Source: Leucobacter chironomi DSM 19883 (GTDB lineage: Bacteria; Actinomycetota; Actinomycetes; Actinomycetales; Microbacteriaceae). From it: 64,000 nucleotides of DNA. Location of the stretch: contig NZ_ATXU01000005.1 in assembly GCF_000421845.1 (NCBI RefSeq), forward strand, positions 124,001-188,000, written 5' to 3'. A program made the position numbers and the translations under genes. The notes under the pieces are model-generated. The model ran no database searches and had not been told where the DNA came from. It was given only the letters and a program-made list of their open reading frames with translations. How positions within the stretch are numbered: position 1 is the stretch's first letter; each line of letters opens with the position of its first letter. This document shows positions 33,326 through 40,830 of this stretch, one piece after another.

Positions 33326-34222
33326 GTGAGCACGAACACGATCGCCCCCGCAGACACCGCAGAGCGCACCCAGTGGGTGCTGACCCTCTCCTGCATCGAC
33401 GGTCCGGGCATCGTGCACGCCATCAGCGGCGCGATCGTCGCCGCCGGGGGCAACATCGAGGAGAGCCAGCAGTTCGCGAGCGCCGACACCGGCCGCTTCT
33501 TCATGCGGCTGCAGGTGAGCGCCGTGGCCCAGCCCGAGACCTTCGAGCAGCGGTTCGCGGCCGCGCTCGCCCCGGTCACCGAGCGCTACCACATGACGTG
33601 GCGGCTCGATACGGTGGGCCGGCCGGTGCGCACGCTGATCCTCGCCTCCACCGCGACGCACTGCATCAACGACCTGCTCTACCGCCGCCGCGGCGGCCAG
33701 CTGCCGATCGAGGTGCCGCTCGTGCTCTCGAACCACGAGACCGTGCGCGACATCGCCGAGTTCTACGGGGTGCCCTTCGAGCACCGCCCCATCGCGGGCG
33801 CCGACGACAAGGCAGCCTTCGAGCGCCGGGTGCTCGAAGCCGTCGAAGAGCTCGACATCGAGCTCGTGGTGCTGGCGCGCTACATGCAGATCCTGTCGCC
33901 GGAGCTGTGCGAGGCCCTCGAGGGGCGCGCGATCAACATCCACCACTCGTTCCTGCCCGGCTTCAAGGGCGCGAACCCCTACAAGCAGGCGCACCAGCGC
34001 GGGGTGAAGCTGATCGGCGCGACCGCCCACTTCGTCACCACCGACCTCGACGAGGGCCCGATCATCGAGCAGGACACGACGCGCGTCGATCACTCCTACT
34101 CGCCGCGCGAGCTCGTGCAGCTGGGTCAGGACATCGAGGCGCGGGTGCTACGCCACGCGGTGAACTGGTTCGCCGAGAACCGCATCCTCGCCGACGGCGA
34201 CCGCACCATCATCTTCCAGTAG
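33326..34222 (+). CDS. purU: Formyltetrahydrofolate deformylase
   Basis: Hydrolyses 10-formyl-THF to formate and THF, balancing the one-carbon pool. The 298-residue protein has an N-terminal ACT domain (about 15-95; VLTLSCIDGPGIVHAISGAI, NIEESQQF) and a formyltransferase-fold domain with VLARYMQILSPELC, INIHHSFLPGFKG (around 203-215; catalytic Asn and His) and LDEGPIIEQD (catalytic Asp). It is divergent from the riboswitch-controlled glyA-folD unit; the starts are 166 bp apart. The GTG start is leaderless-like. The last 14 bp overlap the end of the opposing TetR gene. Confidence 0.93.
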   Translation: MSTNTIAPADTAERTQWVLTLSCIDGPGIVHAISGAIVAAGGNIEESQQFASADTGRFFMRLQVSAVAQPETFEQRFAAALAPVTERYHMTWRLDTVGRPVRTLILASTATHCINDLLYRRRGGQLPIEVPLVLSNHETVRDIAEFYGVPFEHRPIAGADDKAAFERRVLEAVEELDIELVVLARYMQILSPELCEALEGRAINIHHSFLPGFKGANPYKQAHQRGVKLIGATAHFVTTDLDEGPIIEQDTTRVDHSYSPRELVQLGQDIEARVLRHAVNWFAENRILADGDRTIIFQ

Positions 34223-34919
34223 CCGCGAGGCTCGCGAGCTCGGCCGAGAACCCCGCGATGAGCGCGCGCAGGCCGAGTTCGAACGACGCGTCCGCGGGCC
34301 GAGTGCCGGTCTCCGCGAGCAGGGCCGCTCGGGCTCGGTAGGCCGAGCTGAAGCGCGGCACATCGTCGCGCGGCCCCGGATCGAGCATGTCGTCGGGGGC
34401 GGAGAGGTCGAGCGCCGACCCCAGCACGAACGATTCGAGGGCCACGAGCACGGTCACCGCGTGCGTGTCGGGCCAGCCGGCGTCTCCGAGCTTCGCGATC
34501 ACCGCCTCGTACATCACGGTCGTCACCGATTCCTCGGCGAGCGGCAGCACCGCGAGCAGCGCGACGAGCGAGGGGTGCGCTGCGAACACGTCGCGGTAGT
34601 GGCGGGCCCAGGTGGCGAGCGCGGCGTCCCACGGCTCCCGCTCGAAGGCGTCGACCGGGATCCGCTCGCTGATGAGCTCGCGCACACCGGCGATGAGCTC
34701 GTTGTAGCCCGCGACGTGGTTGTAGAGCGCCGAGGGGCGCACGCCGAGTTCCGCGGCGATCGCGCGCATGCTCGCGGCCTCGGTGCCGCGCTCGTCGATG
34801 AGTCTGAGGCAGGTCTCCGTGATGAGCCGCTTCGACAGCACTCCCGCGCGCGGACGGCCGACCCTGCGCCGGGTCGCGGGCGCCGCCGCGGAGTCGTCGT
34901 CGTTTCGGTTCGCCATCAT
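34209..34919 (-). CDS. TetR-family regulator
   Basis: A 236-residue TetR repressor: basic N-terminal tail RRRVGRPRAG, then the HTH SKRLITETCLRLIDERGTEAASMRAIAAELGVRPSALYNHVAGYNELI (about 29-77). The C-terminal half resembles the TetR_C group of tetracycline-repressor-like proteins (ALLAVLPLAEESVTTVMYEAV...). It is transcribed away from the permease-amidohydrolase-permease unit with 118 bp between the starts, and so is the likely repressor of that unit and itself. A dyad at 34955-34973 is a candidate operator. The ligand is probably the amide/amine substrate handled by those genes (inference). Confidence 0.85.
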   Translation of the reverse strand: MMANRNDDDSAAAPATRRRVGRPRAGVLSKRLITETCLRLIDERGTEAASMRAIAAELGVRPSALYNHVAGYNELIAGVRELISERIPVDAFEREPWDAALATWARHYRDVFAAHPSLVALLAVLPLAEESVTTVMYEAVIAKLGDAGWPDTHAVTVLVALESFVLGSALDLSAPDDMLDPGPRDDVPRFSSAYRARAALLAETGTRPADASFELGLRALIAGFSAELASLAATGR

Positions 34920-34954
34920 CGGCCTTTCCGTACTATTCTCATTCCGGCAGCCCT

Positions 34955-34973
34955 AAAAGAACCCCGTTCATTT
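34955..34973. promoter_or_regulatory. Candidate TetR operator
   Basis: AAAAGAACCCCGTTCATTT is a 19-bp dyad centred on 34964 with GAAC/GTTC and AAA/TTT arms and one mismatched position. It lies between the divergent TetR and permease genes in an AT-richer patch. Promoter hexamers for the two genes cannot be assigned with certainty. Confidence 0.45.
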
Positions 34974-35037
34974 TAACTGTTCTGCCGCAGGAGCCGGGGC
35001 CGACGCCCCGCGCCCGAGCATGATCAAAGGAGATACC

Positions 35038-36447
35038 GTGGCCGAGACCGCATCGCCGCAGCAGCACCTCAGACGAGAACTCGGCCTCGGAGGGCTCATC
35101 CTCTTCGGCCTCGCCTACATGGCGATGGGCACCGTCTTCACCACCTACGGCATCGTCAACCAGATGACCGAGGGCCGCCTCCCGGCAGCCTACGTGGTCG
35201 CGCTGCTCGTCATGCTCTTCACCGCCTACAGCTACGCGTCGATGGTGCGGCGCTACCCCGTCGCCGGATCCGCCTACACCTACGCACAGCAGGCCTTCGG
35301 CGGTGGCGCGGGCTTCCTCACCGGCTGGGTGCTGCTGCTCGACTACCTCTTCATCCCGATGATCAACTTCATGATCCTCGGGCTCTACATGAGCACCCAG
35401 TTCCCGGACGTGCCCGCGCAGGTGTTCTCGTTCGCGGCACTGCTGCTCGTCTTCGTCTTCAACGTGCTCGGCATCACCCTCGTGAGCAAGCTCAACGTGG
35501 CGATCATCGCCATCTCGACGGCCTCGCTGGTCGTCTTCACCACGCTCGCCGTGAAGGCCGCCATCGGCAACCCCGACGCGCCCAGCCTCATCGACCCCTT
35601 CATCCCCGGCCAGGAGGGCTTCAGCCCCATCTTCGCCGGCGCCGCCGTGCTCGCGCTCTCCTTCCTCGGCTTCGACGCGGTGTCCACGCTCTCCGAAGAG
35701 GCGAAGCACCCCCGCCGCGACATCCCCCGCGCGATCCTGCTCACCACCCTCATCGGCGGCGCCATCTTCATCATCGTCTCGCTCGCGGGCGCCCTCGCCT
35801 ACCAGCCCGAGAACTGGCAGGACATCCCGCGCGAGCTCATCGACGCCGCAGCGGTCGTGCTCGCCGAGCACGTCGCAGGTCAGTGGCTCGCCGTGCTCTT
35901 CGTCCTCGTGAGCGTGGCCGGCTGCTTCGGATCGGGCCTCGCCGGTCAGGTCTCGGTCGCACGCATCCTCTACTCGATGGGCCGCGACGGCACCCTGCCC
36001 CGGCCGCTCGGCTTCCTCTGGTCGCGCTACGGCACGCCGGTCGTCGCCGCGGCGACGGTCTCGGTGTTCGCCCTCGCGAGCCTCTTCCTCACCCTCGAGC
36101 AGGCCGCCTTCATGATCAGCTTCGGCGCGCTCGCCGCGTTCTCGATGGTGAACCTGTCGGTGATCCGCGTCTACCTCTTCCCGAAGGCCGGAGACCCGAA
36201 GCCCGTCCGCGCCGACTGGGTCCTGCGCGGCGTGCTCCCCCTCATCGGCTTCGCCATGTCGCTCTGGCTCTGGACCTCGCTGCAGCCCGGCACCTGGGTG
36301 GTCGGCGGCATCTGGTTCGCGATCGGTGTCGTGATCCTCGCGATCAACACCCGCTTCTTCACGCGCCCGGTGCCCCGCATGGACTTCTCCGAGGGCCCCG
36401 CGACCGAGGTCATCGACGCCGTCGCAGAGGCCGCCCCCTTCAAGTAA
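35038..36447 (+). CDS. APC-family amino acid/polyamine permease, paralogue 1
   Basis: A 469-residue permease with about 12 TM helices. LGGLILFGLAYMAMGTVFTTYGIVN near the start, the TM3 motif YPVAGSAYTYAQQAFGG, ALSFLGFDAVSTLSEEAKHPRRDIPRAI in the middle and FMISFGALAAFSMVNLSVI near the end resemble PuuP-type putrescine/amino acid importers. The GTG at 35038 is preferred over ATG 35020 because AAAGGAG ends 5 nt before it. It opens the unit permease-amidohydrolase-permease; the third gene is a close paralogue. Substrate unknown, but amines or amino acids are likely. Confidence 0.88.
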   Translation: MAETASPQQHLRRELGLGGLILFGLAYMAMGTVFTTYGIVNQMTEGRLPAAYVVALLVMLFTAYSYASMVRRYPVAGSAYTYAQQAFGGGAGFLTGWVLLLDYLFIPMINFMILGLYMSTQFPDVPAQVFSFAALLLVFVFNVLGITLVSKLNVAIIAISTASLVVFTTLAVKAAIGNPDAPSLIDPFIPGQEGFSPIFAGAAVLALSFLGFDAVSTLSEEAKHPRRDIPRAILLTTLIGGAIFIIVSLAGALAYQPENWQDIPRELIDAAAVVLAEHVAGQWLAVLFVLVSVAGCFGSGLAGQVSVARILYSMGRDGTLPRPLGFLWSRYGTPVVAAATVSVFALASLFLTLEQAAFMISFGALAAFSMVNLSVIRVYLFPKAGDPKPVRADWVLRGVLPLIGFAMSLWLWTSLQPGTWVVGGIWFAIGVVILAINTRFFTRPVPRMDFSEGPATEVIDAVAEAAPFK

Positions 36448-36451
36448 TTCC

Positions 36452-36483
36452 GCGGGGGGTGCGGCGCGCGCCGCACCCCCCGC
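36452..36483. terminator. 32-bp perfect palindrome
   Basis: The bases 36452-36483 are a perfect palindrome with 16-bp arms (left arm GCGGGGGGTGCGGCGC), starting 5 bp after the first permease stop and 26 bp before the amidohydrolase start. It may act as an attenuator or stabilise the 3' end of the permease mRNA, because the genes on both sides point the same way. Confidence 0.55.
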
Positions 36484-36509
36484 ACCCCACAGGCAAAGGA
36501 GCCGTCACC

Positions 36510-38132
36510 ATGAGCCTCACCGTCTTCACCGGAGGCACGATCCTCGTCGACCCGCTCGCCGAAGGCGCCGCGGCCCGGAGCGCCGCCATCGCCTTCCGCG
36601 ACGGCGTCGTCGCAGCGCTCGGAGCAGACGCCGCAGCCCTCGCGGCGCAGCCGGACGCCCGCGTGATCGACCTCGCCGGCGGCGTCCTCGCCCCCGCTCC
36701 GGGCGACGGCCACGCCCACCCGTTGCTCGGCGGTCTCGAAGCGCTCGGCCCCCGCATCCGCGAGGCGGCCGACCGGCCGGGCATCATCGACGCCGTCGCC
36801 GCCTGGAAGGCCGAACACCCCGAGGCGGAGTGGATCGTGGGCGGCAGCTACGACGCCACCTTCGCCGAGGGCGGCCTCTTCGACGCCCGCTGGCTCGACG
36901 AGGCCACCGGCGACACCCCCACGATCCTGCGCGCCTGGGACTACCACACGGCCTGGGTGAACTCGGCGGCGCTGCGGGCCGGCGGCATCACCGCTGACAC
37001 CCCGGATCCGGATCTCGGCCGCATCGTGCGCCGCGCCGACGGCTCACCCCTCGGCACCCTCCAGGAGGCCGCGGCCAACGACTTCCTCGCCGACGTCGTG
37101 CCCGCCTACCCCCTCGACACCCGGCTCTCCGCCATCGAAAGCGCGACCCGCCGTTACGCGGCGCAGGGCACCACCTGGGTGCAGGACGCCTGGGTGGAGC
37201 TCACGGAGCTGCCCGTCTACCTCGCCGCGGCCGAGCAGCAGCGGCTCCACACCCGGGTGAACCTCGCCTTCCGCGCCGCTCCCGGCCAGTGGCGCGAGCA
37301 GCTCGCCGCGTTCGCCGATGCGCGGTCGACGGTCGAGGCGCTCGGGGCCGACCGGCTCACCGCGCACACCATCAAGTTCTTCGTCGACGGCGTCATCGAG
37401 AGCCACACCGCCGCGCTGCTCGCGCCCTACGCCGACCGGCCCGATGAGCACGGCCTCCCGAACTGGACCGCCGACGAACTCGCGTCCGCCGTCACCGCCT
37501 TCGACGCGGCCGGCTTCCAGCTGCACATGCACGCAATCGGAGACGCCGCCAACCGCTTCGCACTCGACGCCCTCGAAGCCGCGATCCGAGCGAACGGCCC
37601 CCGCCTGCGCCACCACGTCATCGCGCACGTCGCGCTGCTCGACCCCGCCGACGTCGCCCGCTTCGCCGAGCTCGACGTCATCGCGAACTTCGAGCCCTAC
37701 TGGGCGCAGTGCGACGCCGTCATGCGCGACCTCACGATCCCGCACCTCGGGCATCCGCGCGACGAGTGGCAGTACCTCATCGGCTCGATCGTGCGCAGCG
37801 GAGCGACCGTCTCCTTCGGCAGCGACTGGCCGGTGACGACGCTCGACTGGCGGCCGGCGCTCTCGACCGCGATCACGCGCCACAGCCACGCCGAACCCGA
37901 CGCGACGGCCTGGCTGCCCGATGAGCGCATCGACCCCGCCACCGCCTACGCCGCCTATACCGCCGGCATCGCGCGGCAGGCTCTCGCCCCCGATCGCGGC
38001 TCGCTCGCGCTCGGTCAGACCGCCGACGCCGTCTGGCTGTCGGCGGATCCCCTCGCGATCGCACCCGAGGCGATCGCGGACCTCACCGTTCACGGCACCT
38101 GGCTTGCCGGCGAGCGCACCTATCAACGCTAA
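36510..38132 (+). CDS. YtcJ-like metal-dependent amidohydrolase
   Basis: A 540-residue hydrolase of the amidohydrolase superfamily (YtcJ/NfdA group, Zn-dependent). Metal-site features in order: GDGHAHPLLGG (about 70-80), the Lys of IKFFVDGVIESHTA (about 290-303) thought to be carboxylated, LHMHAIGDAANRFALDA, HHVIAHVALLDPADVARF, and the catalytic Asp in SFGSDWPV (near 438). The beta-sandwich at both ends (TGGTILVDP and TADAVWLSADPL) is typical. Members release amines from N-formyl or N-acyl compounds. AAAGGAG stands 7 nt before ATG. The flanking permeases suggest a catabolic substrate taken up from outside. Confidence 0.85.
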   Translation: MSLTVFTGGTILVDPLAEGAAARSAAIAFRDGVVAALGADAAALAAQPDARVIDLAGGVLAPAPGDGHAHPLLGGLEALGPRIREAADRPGIIDAVAAWKAEHPEAEWIVGGSYDATFAEGGLFDARWLDEATGDTPTILRAWDYHTAWVNSAALRAGGITADTPDPDLGRIVRRADGSPLGTLQEAAANDFLADVVPAYPLDTRLSAIESATRRYAAQGTTWVQDAWVELTELPVYLAAAEQQRLHTRVNLAFRAAPGQWREQLAAFADARSTVEALGADRLTAHTIKFFVDGVIESHTAALLAPYADRPDEHGLPNWTADELASAVTAFDAAGFQLHMHAIGDAANRFALDALEAAIRANGPRLRHHVIAHVALLDPADVARFAELDVIANFEPYWAQCDAVMRDLTIPHLGHPRDEWQYLIGSIVRSGATVSFGSDWPVTTLDWRPALSTAITRHSHAEPDATAWLPDERIDPATAYAAYTAGIARQALAPDRGSLALGQTADAVWLSADPLAIAPEAIADLTVHGTWLAGERTYQR

Positions 38133-38165
38133 ACTGCCGACCACCCCGGTTTCAAAGGAGAAATC

Positions 38166-39581
38166 ATGAGCGAATCTTCGCAGCCGCACCTCAAGCGGGC
38201 CCTCGGCCTCACCGGCCTCACCCTGTTCGGCGTCACCTACATGACCGTGATCACGGTCTTCACGACCTACGGCATCGTCAACCAGGTCACCGACGGGCAC
38301 CTGCCCGCGGCCTACGTCGTCGCCGTCGTCACGATGCTCTTCACCGCCGCCAGCTACGGTGCGATGGTGCGCCGCTACCCGGTGGCGGGATCGGCCTACA
38401 CCTACACCCAGCAGTCGTTCGGCGGCGCGGTCGGATTCCTCACCGGCTGGGTCATGCTGCTCGACTACCTGTTCATCCCGATGATCAACTTCATGCTCAT
38501 CGGCATCTACCTGAACACGCAGTTCCCCGCGATCCCCGCATGGGTGTTCACCCTCGCGGCGCTGCTGATCGTGCTCGTGTTCAACGTGCTCGGCATCACG
38601 CTCGTGAACAAGGCCAACATGGTCATCATCGCGCTCTCGGTCGTGCTCGTGATCCTGTTCATGGTGCTCGCCTTCAAGCACTCGCTCGGCGGCAACACCG
38701 AGATCAGCCTCATCGAGCCGTTCACCTTCGGCGAGGGCGGGATCGGCGCGGTCGCCTCCGGCGCCGCGATCCTCGCGCTCTCCTTCCTCGGCTTCGACGC
38801 GGTCTCCACCCTCTCCGAGGAGGCCAAGCGCCCCCGCAAGGACATCCCCCGCGCGATCGTGCTCGCGACGATGGTCGGCGGCCTCTTCTTCATCCTCGTC
38901 TCGTGGGCCGGCGCGATGGCCTACCAGCCCGACTGGGAGTCGCTCACCGCGGGCGAGGTCGACGCCGCGGGCGTGACCGTCATGAACAACATCGGTGGCG
39001 AGGCCTTCACCGCCTTCTTCGTGGCCGTCTACGTCGTCGGCGCGTTCGGCTCCGGCATGACCGGCCAGGTGTCGGTGTCGCGCATCCTCTACGCGATGGG
39101 CCGCGACGGCATGCTGCCGAAGCCGCTCTCGCGCCTGCACCACCGCTTCGGCACCCCCATCGTGGCGGCTGTCACCGTGTCGGTGTTCGCGCTGTCGAGC
39201 CTCTTCCTGTCGCTCGACACCGTCGCGTTCATGATCAGCTTTGGCGCGCTCGCCGCGTTCGCGATGGTCAACCTGTCGGTGATCCGCACCTATCTGTTCC
39301 CGAAGGGCGGCCGCACGCAGCCCCTCACGGCACGCGCGATCCTGACGCACGGCGTCGCGCCCCTCATCGGCTTCGGACTCACCATCTGGCTGTGGACCTC
39401 CCTCGAACCGGGCACCTGGCTCGTGGGCGGCATCTGGCTCGTGGTCGGCGTCATCATCATCGCGATCGTGACCGGCGGCTTCAAGCGGCCCGTGCCCAAG
39501 ATGGACTTCTCCGAGAACGACCCCACGACCGAGCAGATCGACCAGCTCGGCGAGGAGTACCCGCTCGATCCGCGCCGCTGA
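38166..39581 (+). CDS. APC-family amino acid/polyamine permease, paralogue 2
   Basis: A 471-residue permease colinear with the one at 35038. Long stretches are almost identical in protein and DNA (VFTTYGIVNQ, YPVAGSAYTY, LDYLFIPMINFM, ALSFLGFDAVSTLSEEAK, FMISFGALAAF-MVNLSVIR). The ends differ most: this one closes with EQIDQLGEEYPLDPRR. AAAGGAG precedes the ATG by 6 nt. The pair probably arose by tandem duplication around the amidohydrolase and may import different members of one substrate class, or work as importer and exporter. The unit ends at the hairpin 39592-39631. Confidence 0.88.
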   Translation: MSESSQPHLKRALGLTGLTLFGVTYMTVITVFTTYGIVNQVTDGHLPAAYVVAVVTMLFTAASYGAMVRRYPVAGSAYTYTQQSFGGAVGFLTGWVMLLDYLFIPMINFMLIGIYLNTQFPAIPAWVFTLAALLIVLVFNVLGITLVNKANMVIIALSVVLVILFMVLAFKHSLGGNTEISLIEPFTFGEGGIGAVASGAAILALSFLGFDAVSTLSEEAKRPRKDIPRAIVLATMVGGLFFILVSWAGAMAYQPDWESLTAGEVDAAGVTVMNNIGGEAFTAFFVAVYVVGAFGSGMTGQVSVSRILYAMGRDGMLPKPLSRLHHRFGTPIVAAVTVSVFALSSLFLSLDTVAFMISFGALAAFAMVNLSVIRTYLFPKGGRTQPLTARAILTHGVAPLIGFGLTIWLWTSLEPGTWLVGGIWLVVGVIIIAIVTGGFKRPVPKMDFSENDPTTEQIDQLGEEYPLDPRR

Positions 39582-39591
39582 CGCGTCGCCG

Positions 39592-39631
39592 ATCGGGGGC
39601 GGGCACGGGAAACCCCGTGCCCGCCCCCGAT
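39592..39631. terminator. Perfect 18-bp hairpin between convergent genes
   Basis: Arms 39592-39609 (ATCGGGGGCGGGCACGGG) and 39614-39631 with the 4-nt loop AAAC. It lies between the stops of the second permease and of birA, and can serve both. No T tract follows. Confidence 0.75.
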
Positions 39632-39635
39632 GCGT

Positions 39636-40550
39636 TCACCGCAGATGCTCGATGTCGCCCGCCGAGACCGTGAGCACGCCGCCGGTCGGCAGATCCACCA
39701 CCAGCGAGCCGTCCTCCGCGAGCCGCCGCGCCCGGCCGTCCACCACCTCGCCGCCGGGCAGATGCACGCGCACCTCGGTGCCGAGCGTCAGCGAGTGCCG
39801 CGCAACGCGCGCACGGGCGGCGTCCGGGTCGCTCGCGGCGAGCGCGATCAGCCGCAGCAGCTCGGCGGCGTAGGCGGCCAGCACCCGATCCGCGAGGTCG
39901 CGGCCGACCTCGTCGGCGAGGGTCGGATCCGCACCCGCACTGTCGCGCCCATCGGCGCCCGCGATCAGATCGGCGCCCGCGGTCAGATCGGCGCCCACGA
40001 TCAGATCGGCGCCCGCGGTCAGATCGGCGCCCGCTGCCAGCAGCGAGGTCGCCCGCTCCGTGGGCAGCTCCCACTCGGGGATGAGCAGATTGATGCCGGT
40101 GCCCACCACCACCGAGCCGTCGGGCAGCAGCTCGCAGAGGATCCCGCAGAGCTTCTTCCCGGGTCGCCCGGCGATCGCGTCCTCCTCGTCGCGCACGTGC
40201 ACGTCGTTCGGCCACTTCACGCCCACACGCAGCCCCTCGCCGAAGTACGGCTGCAGGGCCGCAGTGATGGCAGAGCCGGTGAGCAATGGCAGCCAGCCGA
40301 TCCCGAGCCCGGTGAAGCCCCGGATCAGCAGCGAAGCCGCGATCGCGGTGTCGGGCGGCATCACCCAGCCGCGATCGAGCCGACCGCGGCCGGCCGTCTG
40401 GTCCGAGGTCGCGAGCAGGGTGCCGTGGGGCAGCGCACCGGCAGCGGACCCGGCGCCGGTCGCGAGCGTTCGCAGCTCGGCGTTCGTGGAGGGCGAGCTC
40501 TCCCGCCAGATCACCTCGGGCAGAAGTTCGCGCGTGCGCCGCAATTCCAT
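39636..40550 (-). CDS. birA: Biotin-[acetyl-CoA-carboxylase] ligase
   Basis: Activates biotin to biotinyl-AMP and links it to the carrier lysine of acyl-CoA carboxylase. The 304-residue protein has SPSTNAEL (19-26), the biotinyl-AMP loop GRGR (54-57), KWPNDV (112-117) and the VVGTGINLL block, plus a small SH3-like C-terminal domain. No N-terminal helix-turn-helix is present, so it is the non-repressor class I type. Residues 173-196 are an in-frame insert of four AGADL-type hexapeptide repeats in the normally variable loop before the last catalytic helix. It is divergent from the carboxylase beta gene, its pathway partner. Confidence 0.92.
   Translation of the reverse strand: MELRRTRELLPEVIWRESSPSTNAELRTLATGAGSAAGALPHGTLLATSDQTAGRGRLDRGWVMPPDTAIAASLLIRGFTGLGIGWLPLLTGSAITAALQPYFGEGLRVGVKWPNDVHVRDEEDAIAGRPGKKLCGILCELLPDGSVVVGTGINLLIPEWELPTERATSLLAAGADLTAGADLIVGADLTAGADLIAGADGRDSAGADPTLADEVGRDLADRVLAAYAAELLRLIALAASDPDAARARVARHSLTLGTEVRVHLPGGEVVDGRARRLAEDGSLVVDLPTGGVLTVSAGDIEHLR
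39963..40034 (-). repeat. Four 18-bp repeats inside birA
   Basis: Units start at 39963, 39981, 39999 and 40017 (core TCAGATCGGCGCCC), forming two near-identical 36-bp pairs; a degenerate partial unit precedes them. The unit length is a multiple of three, so copy-number change would keep the frame and only lengthen a surface loop. Confidence 0.9.
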
Positions 40551-40830
40551 GCGCACCACGCTACCCCCTTGCCCCCTCCCTTCCCCTTGCCCTCTCACCC
40601 CCTCCCCTCCCCTTTTGCCGTCTGCCCCTCTCCGGGCCCGCAGTCCGGGCAGTGGATCGCAGCTCAGACGGAGGAATCCGCTGAGAACCTCCGTCTGAGC
40701 TGCGATCCACCGCGCGAGCTGCGTCGCGAGCTGAGCTTCGAAGTCCCGCCCGTGACCCGCGGCGAGCACGCGACACGGCCGTGTTTCGTATGGAATCGAC
40801 TACGAATTTCCAGCTCAGTTGGAGGTGTCC
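40551..40830. other. birA/carboxylase divergent gap with a 23-bp perfect hairpin
   Basis: A 280-bp gap without a visible gene. On the birA side, the - strand TAGCGT (40558-40563) ends 7 nt before the birA ATG, a leaderless-type promoter. Inside the gap, arms 40652-40674 and 40688-40710 are perfectly complementary over 23 bp around a 13-nt loop; this is not at a gene end, so it is not an ordinary terminator. Near 40800, ACTACGAATTTC is AT-richer and may contain the carboxylase promoter. Confidence 0.7.

Noticed and set aside
37044..39350. 768-codon open frame on the - strand
   Set aside because: Antisense to the amidohydrolase and second permease, which have clear family motifs and Shine-Dalgarno sites.
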